DNA of 64,000 bases from Spisula solida (taxonomy: Eukaryota > Mollusca > Bivalvia > Venerida > Mactridae): the NCBI GenBank assembly GCA_947247005.1, contig OX365950.1, forward strand, positions 50,692,761-50,756,760, read 5' to 3'. Both the position numbers and the translations under genes were made by a program. The notes beneath the pieces were generated by a model. The model was given only the letters and a program-made list of their open reading frames with translations. It was not told the origin of the DNA and did not search any database. Positions 11,601-22,300 of the stretch are shown one piece after another (positions within the stretch are counted from its first letter, which is position 1; every line of letters begins with the position of its first letter).

Positions 11601-12955
11601 TGGTTGAACCTCTCCCCTAGTTTCCACATGTATTGTCCAGCTACACCTCGGGGATAGTTCCTTATAACCTCCAGATTCTCCTGTACCGTGGTGTTGAATG
11701 TTTCCGTACATGCCGCGCCATAGTCTAAAACAATGGTATACAACAATGAACATCGTATTGTTGTCATGTCGCTGGCTTAGAATGAGAAGTTCGTAAGTAC
11801 AAAACTAATATTTTGAGAAAACAAGAAAAAAACTGTGTGAAAACTACTTTTTACTTATGGAAAAACAAGCTTTTTAAACTTCAGTTTGGTCAACATGATC
11901 ACTTCCGATTTTCAAGACAATAGGCGAATAAGAAGCGCATTGAGGTGCAGATCTTAAATAATTATGCACAAGTCTTATAAGGTCGTAAGTAGGCCTACCT
12001 ACGACCTTCTATTTCTAAGATAGTGTTGTATAGGGTTATTAAAACGATATTATACATGTCGCGTGTATTACGCCGTCAAATTTATACCATACTTTTTCTT
12101 CAACTTCTTCCTCATTTTCTACCTCTTCTTCTTTTTTCCGACACTTAGATTAAGAAATCAGGAAAATGTCATCATAACGTCGTAGGCGATTGTTGACTTT
12201 GACGGTTCTGTGGGTCGCGCGGCCAACGTACGTATTAGGACTACCAACGTATTAGGCCAACCAACGAGGTTTGTCATATTTGGTAAAACTATATGCATAA
12301 ATATATCGTTTGACCTTACCTTTATTATCTGAATCGTCAAGGTTTTTGGATGGTTCTAAGTTATTAAGTTCTGTGACGTCTTTAAGGCTGTCATTACGAG
12401 TAGAGTCAATGGTTGGTATTGCTTCCAGGTTCCCACCAACCATGTATTGTGCGCCATGTCCGAAATTTGAATAGAAATAATCTTTAACTGTGGCTATAAA
12501 ACAAAACAACACGGCTTCAGATTGATTTTCATTATATGTTCTCTCTTTTCTACGTAAACCTTTATCACATGAGAGAAGATTATTATACATGTATGTCACA
12601 ACAATGAATTGACCGTTTCAATGAATTTGTAGCATTACAGTTTGAGTAATGAACACATCGACAGTCTAATGGTATAGATAGAACCTGACCTCTGAGTCGT
12701 AACCAGTAGGATATATATATATATACATATTATATATATGTACTTGTAGTCATGATACAGAATCAATGGCTCAATACTCGTTTTCGACCTATCTTCATAA
12801 ATTGCAATAAAGGCAGATTGTCCTGAATTAACACATTACCAACACTTATAATTACCTAGTTGATAGAAGAAGACTATATATACGATGATGGAAAAAGATC
12901 CGACAACAAGTATACCACGTATGTACATGTATGTTGGAGTACCATGCTTTGTCAT
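8686..12955 (-). CDS. DUF1647-like, glycosyltransferase-type type II membrane protein, 5 exons
   Basis: Minus-strand exons: 12955-12856, 12493-12320, 11724-11420, 10667-10566, 9216-8686. All junctions are GT-AG and the phases agree (1,1,0,0), giving 403 residues. Residues 1-14 are cytosolic, and GILVVGSFSIIVYIVFFYQL (about 14-33) is a signal anchor with no cleavage site, so the protein should sit in the Golgi or ER membrane, C-terminus luminal. An acidic, Asn-rich stem follows. Conserved blocks then match my memory of the DUF1647 family (nucleotide-sugar-transferase-like fold): VFDIGLTRRQKKLM, FPSHIRNKNIQAWKPIMI and EFGKVVWLDASTRF. The WLDAS aspartate is the likely metal or donor-sugar residue by analogy with GT-A enzymes. 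Donor, acceptor and product are unknown. Introns 2, 3 and 4 carry MITEs. The start is the only ATG in frame ahead of the anchor. Confidence 0.8.
9403..9629. mobile_element. MITE family F, copy 1 (in intron 4 of the DUF1647-like gene)
   Basis: Inverted ends GTTTTATCAAAGCACTT and ..AAGTCCTTTGATAAAAC. The interior includes TTCTTTAACAACTGCAAGTT and ggtttgtaggagt, shared with the copy at 10301-10543. It has no coding capacity. Confidence 0.75.
10301..10543. mobile_element. MITE family F, copy 2 (in intron 4, near the exon 4 donor)
   Basis: Inverted ends gggtactcacGGTTTTATCAAAGCA and its counterpart TGCTTTGATAAATCAGTACCC. The right end stops 22 bases short of the splice donor of exon 4 (exon boundary 10566). 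With copy 1, most of this intron's recognisable content is MITE. Confidence 0.75.
10703..10977. mobile_element. MITE family A, copy 3, with an extra terminus and captured flank
   Basis: The element proper is 10769-10977, with ends GCTGACTTAGAATGAGAAGG and CTTCTAATTCTAAGCCAGC. Immediately left of it, 10703-10768 holds another family A terminus (GCTGGCTTAGAATGAGAAGG) plus about 42 bp. That stretch matches the exon 3 acceptor region of the host gene at 11719-11770, including the first six exon bases. It lies in intron 3 of the DUF1647-like gene. Confidence 0.8.
11096..11310. mobile_element. MITE family B, partial copy
   Basis: It begins CTTTAACGCCACATTATCTC and shares CAGTAAATAGACTAA and ACGACCAATAACTAACGA with the fuller copies at 26689-27074 and 48820-49175. 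The right half is degraded and interrupted by an AAT microsatellite (about 11246-11261). It lies in intron 3 of the DUF1647-like gene. Confidence 0.65.
11771..12022. mobile_element. MITE family A, copy 4 (in intron 2 of the DUF1647-like gene)
   Basis: It starts GCTGGCTTAGAATGAGAAGT and contains CTTCAGTTTGGTCAACATGA and aagaagcgcattgaggtgcaga. It ends in a decayed terminus (accttctatttctaagatag). Its left end lies about 46 bases from the exon 3 acceptor, so the polypyrimidine and branch region of that acceptor is MITE-flanking sequence. Confidence 0.75.
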
Positions 12956-13464
12956 TCCACCGTGCACGTGTTCCTGTTGTAACATTGGCGCACTCTACCA
13001 AGTTCTGTAAGAAGATATAAAACGTGTACTTAGTTAAATCAAATTCATCTACTTGAATACGCATATAATACATCCATGCATATTTTAAAAACATTTGTCG
13101 AAGGCAAAATGAACACAAGAAATAATCATACAATTACATTATTATGTTATCCAATATGAGGTCATCCATATGCTCAGTGAGTTACTGTAAGTCAACGAAT
13201 ATTATATTCCATGTCTGCCTCTGTTTTAGAATTCGGCAAACACAATTATTTCAATTTGATCGATACCAATTCTCAGTATTCACACATCTTACGACAATCC
13301 GCTAAACAGTGATGTTGTACATCAAAAGTCTTTAAAAGAGACTCGCTAGTCATAAACGCTCATCTATACTTCAAGATCGTTAAACAAAATCAGTCACTTG
13401 GAGACGACTAGGTCACCGAAACAGGGTCAAGTCATAGAAACATTATAACACATAGACCGATAGA

Positions 13465-13620
13465 GCATTATACCAGCGGCATTTTGATGCCGCACCCTGG
13501 GTTCGAAGCGGGCACTATACCAGCGACATTGTTATGTCGCGCACTGGGTTTGAACTCTCTAGCCTCTCGCTCACAAGAGAGTCTCTTTATCCACTCTACC
13601 ACCGAGGCCGGTGGTTGTCT
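13465..13620 (-). repeat. tRNA-derived SINE-like sequence with two B-box motifs
   Basis: On the minus strand there is an A-box-like TGGTAGAGTGG, then a B-box-like GAGTTCAAACCC, then a second GCTTCGAACCCAGGG about 50 bases on. No intact cloverleaf can be folded by eye. A tRNA-related SINE is the best reading. The open frames over it are not genes. Confidence 0.5.
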
Positions 13621-13686
13621 TAAAGACAAATTTGCATTACACAACAAGTATTTTAAGAGACATGATGATGCATTTACATGTGCTGG

Positions 13687-13836
13687 GGTGGTATTCAATA
13701 TTGATTATACATGACTTAAGGATAAGGACAACCAATCAGATCACACCATACAGTATTAAACTCTTGGTCTGTAACAGGCGATATGATTGGCTATCCTTAT
13801 TCTCCAATTAAAGAAGATCAATATTGAATACCATCC
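13687..13836. mobile_element. 150-bp foldback MITE
   Basis: Terminal inverted repeats of about 19 bp (GGTGGTATTCAATATTGAT and ATCAATATTGAATACCATCC). A second inner inverted pair (GGATAAGGACAACCAATCA and TGATTGGCTATCCTTAT) makes almost the whole element a hairpin. There is no coding capacity. Confidence 0.8.
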
Positions 13837-14553
13837 AGAACAGCGTTACAAGTAAACGCAAATTACACAATAATTTATGGGACATTGTCAATGGTCATCT
13901 GAAAGATGGACATTCATCTTCATCAATACACGAACTAAGAAACCGATCTTAACTGTCAATCATTAAACGAGCAGACATAGTCGAGCTAAACTCGTGTTAA
14001 ACTTCGTGCACATTGAACATTGTTATTACCTACATGAATATAGTGAAATTTTTAAATGAAATATTATACATTGCCCGAGGACACGGAGTTTATCAATATA
14101 TTTAAATGTTAGTTACTGTCCATAAAAGTTTATTATACGACGCAATTTAATTAATTAAGTGTGAACTTAAACTATAATGACTTTAATTCAAACATGCACC
14201 TCGTGGTTTATGGACATCTTTATGTGTATGTCCATAACAACCAGCGTTGGTAGCGCTTCAAAGAAGGGATATTATCTAAATTTCTGTATTTGAATTTATT
14301 GTATGTCCGTGTTCGAAGCTACAGCTATGAAAGGACGTCAACTCTATGTTCAATTAAAAGTTCAGTTTGTCTCAATTGACATGTACGATAGTGACCGGTG
14401 TACACATAACTTTGTTCTCTCAAAAGTAAATCGGTATTCAGTCAGATAGTTGTTGTCACTAAGGCTATGCACTTAGTCAGTTTAAAGCGAAAACAGACAG
14501 ATGAAGGGCGACAATACGACACCAAACGTCTGTCGTATCTTCGCTTCTTCGTT

Positions 14554-14615
14554 GCGAAAATGTAACAATGCGAAAACACGACAAAGTCGACTTTTTCGCA
14601 TTGTTACATTTTCGC
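14554..14615. repeat. Perfect 23-bp inverted repeat (hairpin)
   Basis: Arms 14554-14576 and 14593-14615 are perfect reverse complements (GCGAAAATGTAACAATGCGA.. and its mirror). A 16-base spacer contains a smaller CGAC/GTCG stem. If transcribed it would form a very stable stem-loop. It could be the core of a MITE whose outer ends I cannot delimit, or a foldback scar. Confidence 0.85.
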
Positions 14616-14929
14616 TTAGTCGCCACAGCATACCTAGTAGTAAATTTCTTACTCTGAACATTCTGTATCCAGTCATTTTAATTTTATCTTTGGTACTGAA
14701 GTTGTAGTTACGCAAGTTGGTTATCGAATCATTCGACAACATTTGCCCCCAATTCGGACACTATATCTTGTACTGCAATAAGGGAGTATTGTCAATACCC
14801 GGTGGCACAGTGGCGGCGCAGGAAATAGTGTATTCATCACGTGCGCACGTATAAGTATATGACATGTGACACACTTTGGTCCATCAACTATGCCCTGACG
14901 TGTCCTGTTGATCAAGAAACTCTTGATTA

Positions 14930-16315
14930 AGTGGAGAGTGCTTCCTCGAATTCTATTGTCGTGTCGTTTAGATTAAACATGATTGACAATACATGAACAT
15001 CATGTACATGTTTATGGAAGTAGTGTAGTTTGTGTAATGCTTTGCTGTTTAAAGTGCTCCAGTAGCACTGCGTCTATTAGTTCCCCCCTCCTATAGGCAT
15101 ACAACAAATCATATATGGTAAGTGCCATCTGGGTCTCTGTTGATCTCGATTTTTTAATGAAACCATGCTGTTGGTCTAAAACTACACCTAGTGGTTTTGA
15201 AAACGCAACATTTCAGAACTCAATATAACTTGTATTTAGTGATTTATATTTCTGAATTAAATGTTGTGTGTGTTCTATTGACTACCCGTGGATTTTAACT
15301 TGACGTTCAATCAAATTAAATTCACTACAGCGGTGCATCGAACCATTAAATGGCAAAAACCGAAAAATGACCAAGCAATTGATGAGGAATTTTCGATCGA
15401 TCGACAGATTTAAAAAGTTAGTAGTTTTCCACTCAGCAACATGGTGGTACATGTATTTAACTTAAAAATGCGTAGTCTCGCAATGTTTTGGGTTTACGTC
15501 AAATGACTAATAATTTTATAGTCAATGGGAAGTAATTCTGATTACACACAGAGTGGGAAAAGTCGGGTTTTTAAACCTAACTTGAGCTTCATATTTATCA
15601 GATTGTTGGGTTATTTCTGTGTCCATGATAAGCGCGGACACTTGTACACGAACTTTATCGGCAAAATAGCTACATAACCACAAACACCGAAGAACGAAGA
15701 CACATAATTTGCAATATTTACTTTGTTTATTATATGTCTAAATTAAATTTTGTTTATAAGCGTAAATGTAAATAACAGTAAACTCATACGCAGTGATCTA
15801 CATTTGCGCTACGCTGTAGTTTTTACATTTCTGCATTTTTACAATTCAAATGCCCGAGTTTAAACCAACCAAAATATAAAAAACTGTTTTGCAGGTGGAG
15901 ATTTTACTAGATCTATGGCGTTTTGATTATTTACATTTTGCAAAGAATTCTTTATAATTATGATCTTTGTGTTTTGGCATTTTTTAATGGAGAGGGTCGA
16001 TATCTAAGGAATAACTTGTGGTCCGATCCTTTTGTAATGAATGCGATATTGTTAAACTTTCTCTGATTCACTTTGATGATATGCTTCTATTCTTTCTAAA
16101 ATCTAGTGTAGGCCTATTTATAAATATGCACGCAAACCATTTGTTCCGTTGTTAATAAATGATATCCGTTTGGATTTGAACCAGCTTATTAAGCTTCGAT
16201 AAAAAACTAAAGCCAACAAAGAACCAAAGATACCGAACTTGTACATTCCGTTAATGTACCATGCCGCTAAATAAAGACTTCGTTTCATTTTCGTATAATT
16301 CCATTTCGTGTTTAG
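14930..16315. other. Spacer upstream of MED16
   Basis: No gene, splice-supported exon or clear repeat. The last stretch before 16320 is presumably the MED16 promoter region. Confidence 0.45.
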
Positions 16316-16322
16316 TTTCTGA

Positions 16323-16334
16323 CCGGAACCGGAA
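16323..16334 (+). promoter_or_regulatory. Tandem CCGGAA (ETS-type) motifs ahead of MED16
   Basis: Two adjacent CCGGAA hexamers lie 46-57 bases upstream of the MED16 start codon, with no obvious TATA box. ETS-family sites close to the start are common in TATA-less housekeeping promoters. Whether they lie in the promoter or the 5' UTR is not shown by the sequence. Confidence 0.4.
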
Positions 16335-16379
16335 ACAATAAAATCCGAAAAACAACAAACTGCGCGAAATTATGTGAAA

Positions 16380-19300
16380 ATGGAACTTGTTTACAGTATA
16401 GACGTTTTACAAAAGCAGGTTTTGAAGGACTGGGTGTCAGAAGAACGTACTTCTATCAGTCTGTCATGTCGCAATATCCTGGCATTGCTGAAACAAGTGG
16501 AAAATTCTAGCAGGTTGTTGTCCGTTGTCTACCGGCTTTTACCCCACCCACTTTTTGTACAATGGGTTATGATAAAACATGTTTATGTCTTTAATTGACC
16601 TAATTATTGAGGTATATTTAGGATAGTACACAACCAAGTTATTGTAGAAATGTGGCCCCCAGTTGGTTGCGAAATGCAATAGAGTCCTGAAGAGAAAAAT
16701 TTGCTGCCAGACCGAAATGGACGCTTGTCGATTTTGTCCGATGGCTTTCGCCATAATTGGTGTATCCTATATCTCATTATGTAGTGACAAAATGTAGCTT
16801 TGCACAGACCAATGAAAATATTGCGGAGCTATGGTCCGTTGTTGGATACTTGCATTTTTCAAGGTTTTTGTGTCAATAACCTTTCCAATTTTTCTGTCAT
16901 TTCAGCTCTCATTATGATAGACAATACGAGGTAGTTGTGTTTGATATAGATAAACCATGGGAGCCGTATCATGTGACCACCGTATCCAAACAGCTCTTAC
17001 ATATAGTATGGGATACGACGGGCAGCAAACTACTCCTCATTGATGTTGATGGTGAATGTCAAGTTTGGGCAATGAAGGTATAACTTGTTTTGTTTTGTTA
17101 AACTAATGTAGGCATTTGTGAACCTATTTTTAAACTGATATAGTCTGAAAATATTAACATAATGCATCAGTCAAGCCACACCCCCAACCCCTTGGAAGCG
17201 CGGATGATCTGTCCCGTGTTTTTATCTTTCCAATGTCCCTGCATTGCCGTATGAGTGCAGTGCTTTTGTTTTGCATCAAAATAGCGGGGAAATATACTGT
17301 ATAGTTGTGACTATACATGTGAGGTTTAGGGTGGGCAATTTGCAGTGTTTTACCATATTTATGCCAGGGGGCAGGGATTTTACCAGTGGTTTGAAAAAGC
17401 AAAAGTAAAAATCCCTGCCATTCCCTGAGATAGGAGACGGGGCACGGTTTCAATTGACTGGTGCATAAGAGGCAAAATTAACAATAAAAATCAGTAATTT
17501 TCAAGGCGACTGTGTAAGTTTGAATATGACATTTGTGTGATGATTTGATTATTTGAAAATAACAAACAGTTAAAAAATTTTGGCTGCCCTGCTAATATTG
17601 TGACAAGCAATGAATTTACTAAATTATAAAACCAAAACATATGTGAACAGTGTTACAGTCTACAATATTATATTTTATACTTGTATTTCTCTTTCCTAAG
17701 GATCATATATTGAATGACTGGATGTGTGTTGGTTCTGTATCTAACGTAGGTGAGGAGATCCTGGCTGTTATGTGGTTTCATAATGGTCTCCAGGTAAGTG
17801 CTCTCTGTTGTTCTGTATCTAACGTAGGAGAGGAGATCCTGGCTGTCATGTGGTTTCATAACGGTCTCCAGGTAAGTGCTCTCTGTTGTTCTGTATGTAA
17901 CGTAGGTGAGGAGATCCTGGCTGTCATATGGTTTCATAACGGTCTCCAGGTAAGTGCTCTCTGTTCTGTATCTAATGTAGGAGAGGAGATCCTGGCTGTC
18001 ATGTGGTTTCATAATGGTCTCCAGGTAAGTGCTCTCTGTTGTTCTGTATCTAATGTAGGAGAGGAGATCCTGGCTGTCATATGGTTTCATAATGGTCTCC
18101 AGGTAAGTGCTCTCTGTTGTTCTGTATGTATCGTAGGAGAGGAGATCCTGGTTGTCATGTGGTTTCATAATGGTCTCCAGGTAAGTGCTCTCTGTTATTC
18201 TGTATCTAATGTAGGTGAGGAGATCCTGGCTGTCATGTGGTTTCATAACGGTCTCCAGGTAAGTGCTCTCTGTTGTTCTGTATCTAACGTAGGTGAGGAG
18301 ATCCTGGCTGTCATGTGGTTTCATAACGGTCTCCAGGTAAGTGCTCTCTGTTGTTCTGTATCTAATGTAGGTGAGGAGATCCTGGCTGTCATGTGGTTTC
18401 ATAACGGTCTCCAGGTAAGTGCTCTCTGTTGTTCTGTATCTAACGTAGGTGAGGAGATCCTGGCTGTCATGTGGTTTCATAACGGTCTCCAGGTAAGTGC
18501 TCTCTGTTGTTCTGTATCTAATGTAGGAGAGGAGATCCTGGCTGTCATGTGGTTTCATAATGGTCTCCAGGTAAGTGCTCTCTGTTGTTCTGTATCTAAC
18601 GTAGGTGAGGAGATCCTGGCTGTCATGTGGTTTCATAATGGTCTCCAGGTAAGTGCTCTCTGTTGTTCTGTATCTAACGTAGGTGAGGAGATCCTGGCTG
18701 TCATGTGGTTTCATAATGGTCTCCAGGTAAGTGCTCTCTGTTGTTCTGTATCTAATGTAGGAGAGGAGATCCTGTCTGTCATGTGGTTTCATAACGGTCT
18801 CCAGGTAAGTGCTCTCTGTTGTTCTGTATCTAACGTAGGTGAGGAGATCCTGGCTGTCATGTGGTTTCATAACGGTCTCCAGGTAAGTGCTCTCTGTTGT
18901 TCTGTATCTAATGTAGGAGAGGAGATCCTGGCTGTCATGTGGTTTCATAACGGTCTCCAGGTAAGTGCTCTCTGTTGTTCTGTATCTAACGTAGGTGAGG
19001 AGATCCTGGCTGTCATGTGGTTTCATAACGGTCTCCAGGTAAGTGCTCTCTGTTGTTCTGTATCTAACGTAGGAGAGGAGATTCTGTCTGTCATGTGGTT
19101 TCATAACGGTCTCCAGGTAAGTGCTCTCTGTTGTTGTTCTATAAAACTGCTATTTCCCCTTATATCACAAAGACGAAATGGATAAAAGCATGCAAGTCAT
19201 AATAACTTGGGAAGAAACGTACAGTATGAATTTTGACACTAATACTACACCAAACAACATTTGAAACATTTATTAATAGGGAGAGTAAATTGTGCACTGA

Positions 19301-22300
19301 TGTCATGTTTTAAAATTAGTGTTTAAAGTTTAACCTTTTCAGCTGTTCAATAAAATGTTTCTCAGTATTGGATTCCTGTATACAGAATAAAATATTTTTG
19401 AAAAAAAGTTTCATTTAGATTATAATGGCTCACTGAAGGCACTGCTCATGTGGTGAATATTTCTTACTGGTACATGTATGATATTTACTGTATGTATTCA
19501 CATTTCAGATTATATTTGATTCAATATTTCAGATTATATTTGATCCAATATTTCAGATTATATTTGATCCAATATTTCAGATTATATTTGATGCAATATT
19601 TCAGATTATATTTGATGCAATATTTCAGATTATATTTGATCCGACATTTCAGATTATATTTGATCCAGACAAGAGAGAGAAGACCCAGTATATAGAGAAG
19701 TTTGTGAGGAATTTGAGATTTATACCATCACTGACACAGTTTGGTGGAAGTTTTGTTGAAGGATGGGTCCTTGTCTCAGCTTCTGGCTTGGTAAAAGGAT
19801 TTTCTTGATTTACAAGTGAATGTGAAAACAGTTGTATAAAAAATGCTTTTGTTAGGCTTCTCATTGGTTAAATGACTGACAAATATGGCTAGTGGGTCGG
19901 TTGTATCGGCATTTGGTATTTAATGGTCTTACTACTCTTAGTAGAGGCCTAAAATAAAATATTGTTTGTTTCCCCATCCCCTACCTACCCGATTAAAAAG
20001 GGCCCTACCCAAAATATTTTATTGCCCAAATTAAAATAATATTTTTTTTATTAAAAATTGGAAGTGAAAATTTTATTTTTTTGTTTACTGGCTTCTTTCT
20101 TACGATTAAATTTAGGATTGTTGATTTTCACCTTTGAGTTAATTCTAAATTTCATTATTTTTATGCTTTAACCAATAAAATATCCTACTGAAACAATTAA
20201 AAAAAATATTTACCCTACCTACCTACTCATTCTAAATCTGCTAGGGTCGGGATGGGGAAACAAAGAATATTTTAAGTTCGGCCCTATGGTTACTAAAGTC
20301 ACCTGCTTTCTTGGTTTACCCATGTTTCTTTTATCATTGATTGCTGACTGGCTTAGTACTGAAAACTAGTGTTGTAGTGATTGTTTAAAATAAAATACTG
20401 TTTGTTTTGACTCCCATTACCTACATGCTCAAATCGTCCCTACCCAAATTTTTATATTGAGAAATTAGAAAAAAGTTTCTACCTACCTGGCTACCAACCC
20501 AAAATAACATGAGTCGCAGGAGAGTAAACAAACAATAGTCTGCACAATTTGTCTGGGACAAGTAATTGTTGATTCGGGCAAGTAATTTCTTCAGGAATTA
20601 TGCAGAGTGTATATAGGAAAACTATTCAGTTTTGTCGATTCGGGCAAGTAGTTTAAAATCCTAAATTCACAGACTGAAACAATATTTTATTTTTGACGTT
20701 ATAAAATGTACAATGTTATTGTTATATAGGTGACTGTTGGTGTACATCAGACAGACGGGAGTGTGGTTACATCATCGGAGAGTTTATCACAGAATCACAT
20801 GCGTCTCACAGCAGCAGACGTAGCTAACACGGGTAATGGTGACATCATGATCGCAACAAGTGACGGACAATTGTCGTCGGCTATACAATGTTTCCTGGTT
20901 TCGGTCAAGTTGTCGGGGAAGAATATATCTATATCGTGTACCAGTAGTGCAAGCCTGTATACTAAAACACAGATGGATTATAGTAGTAGTGATAACCAAA
21001 GGTAAATTACTGTAAAACCTCGTCTTAACCACCTCAATAATAAGACCACCTCAGAATTAAACATTTTCTGGTCCATTTTCACTGGTTTGCTCATTATTCA
21101 TCCCAAAATTTCTAGCAGGTTTAGTAAAGTACCGTATAGCGGGTTATTTCTGTGGGCAAAAAAAATTGCGATTTGGGCTTAAAATGGGTAGGTTTTAATT
21201 CTGCGGTTTTTATTTCTGTGACCTACCAGAAAATTGGGAACTAATTTCTGCTAGTTGCAAATGAACTGGGTCCATTAGCATGATTTAATAGTTGATTTCT
21301 TGTCTATAATTTAAATTCCCCTTCTGTTTACATTTATAAGGGCAGTTGTAAGGAATATGTATGATGTGTGCTATAAACTCAAATCTCCGACAAGTTAGCA
21401 TCCTCGAAGAAATTGATATATTTCATACAAGAAGCTTGTAAAATATTTAAGCATTAAGGTTGAGGACCAGGTTAATTTGTTCGGATTATATAATATGGTG
21501 TGTTGTATATTTTCAGGATCGCCTAAGGTTAATCTGTTCAGACTATATCCTGTTGTGTGTTGTATATTTTCAGGATCGTCTAAGGTTAATCTGTTCAGAC
21601 TATATCCTGTAGTGTGTTGTATATTTTCAGGATCGTCTAAGGTTAATCCGTTCAGACTATATCCTGTAGTGTGTTGTATATTTTCAGGATCACCAAGGTG
21701 ATGTTTATGAACAATGAATGTAGCGATACATTGTTTGTTTGTTGTGGTACGTCTAGTCATTGTAGTCTAGAAGTCTGGCAGCTACTGGAACAAATGTTAC
21801 CACAACATAAAATGTTCTCAATGAACACAGCATATACTTCTATAAAAACTCACAAATGGATGCATAAAGCTACCATACCCCACCCAGCACAGTTAACCAG
21901 TATAGCCGGACCCAAACTTCCAATGAGTCGTAATGTTGTTGAGACTACCGGATTCCTGCCATATATAGCCCTGGCTTACAAAGATGGAACCATTCAGCTG
22001 ATTCATCGGTACACGTTTCAAGTTATATCTACGTCTAATGTTGAAAGCCTCTGTCAGCCGATGCAGCCGTACCCCGCAGCATTTGAGATGAGATCCCACG
22101 GTGCCTTGCAGTTATCGGCCATGACACAAACAGGAAGTGGTTGTGGTATATTCGGCTTGCATGATGGGAGAGTTTATTTGTTTAAGACATACAATGGTAG
22201 TCGAGACAGCACAATGCAGTTACCACCTACAAGTATTGTATTATTACTGGAGTACGCTATGGTGACAGGACAGGATTGGTGGGATGTTCTGCTCGCTGTA

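Noticed and set aside
17668..19104. 478-codon open frame on the minus strand across the MED16 exon 3 array
   Set aside because: It exists only because the 78-bp period is divisible by 3. The sense strand carries conserved MED16 codons and splice sites, and the antisense peptide resembles nothing.
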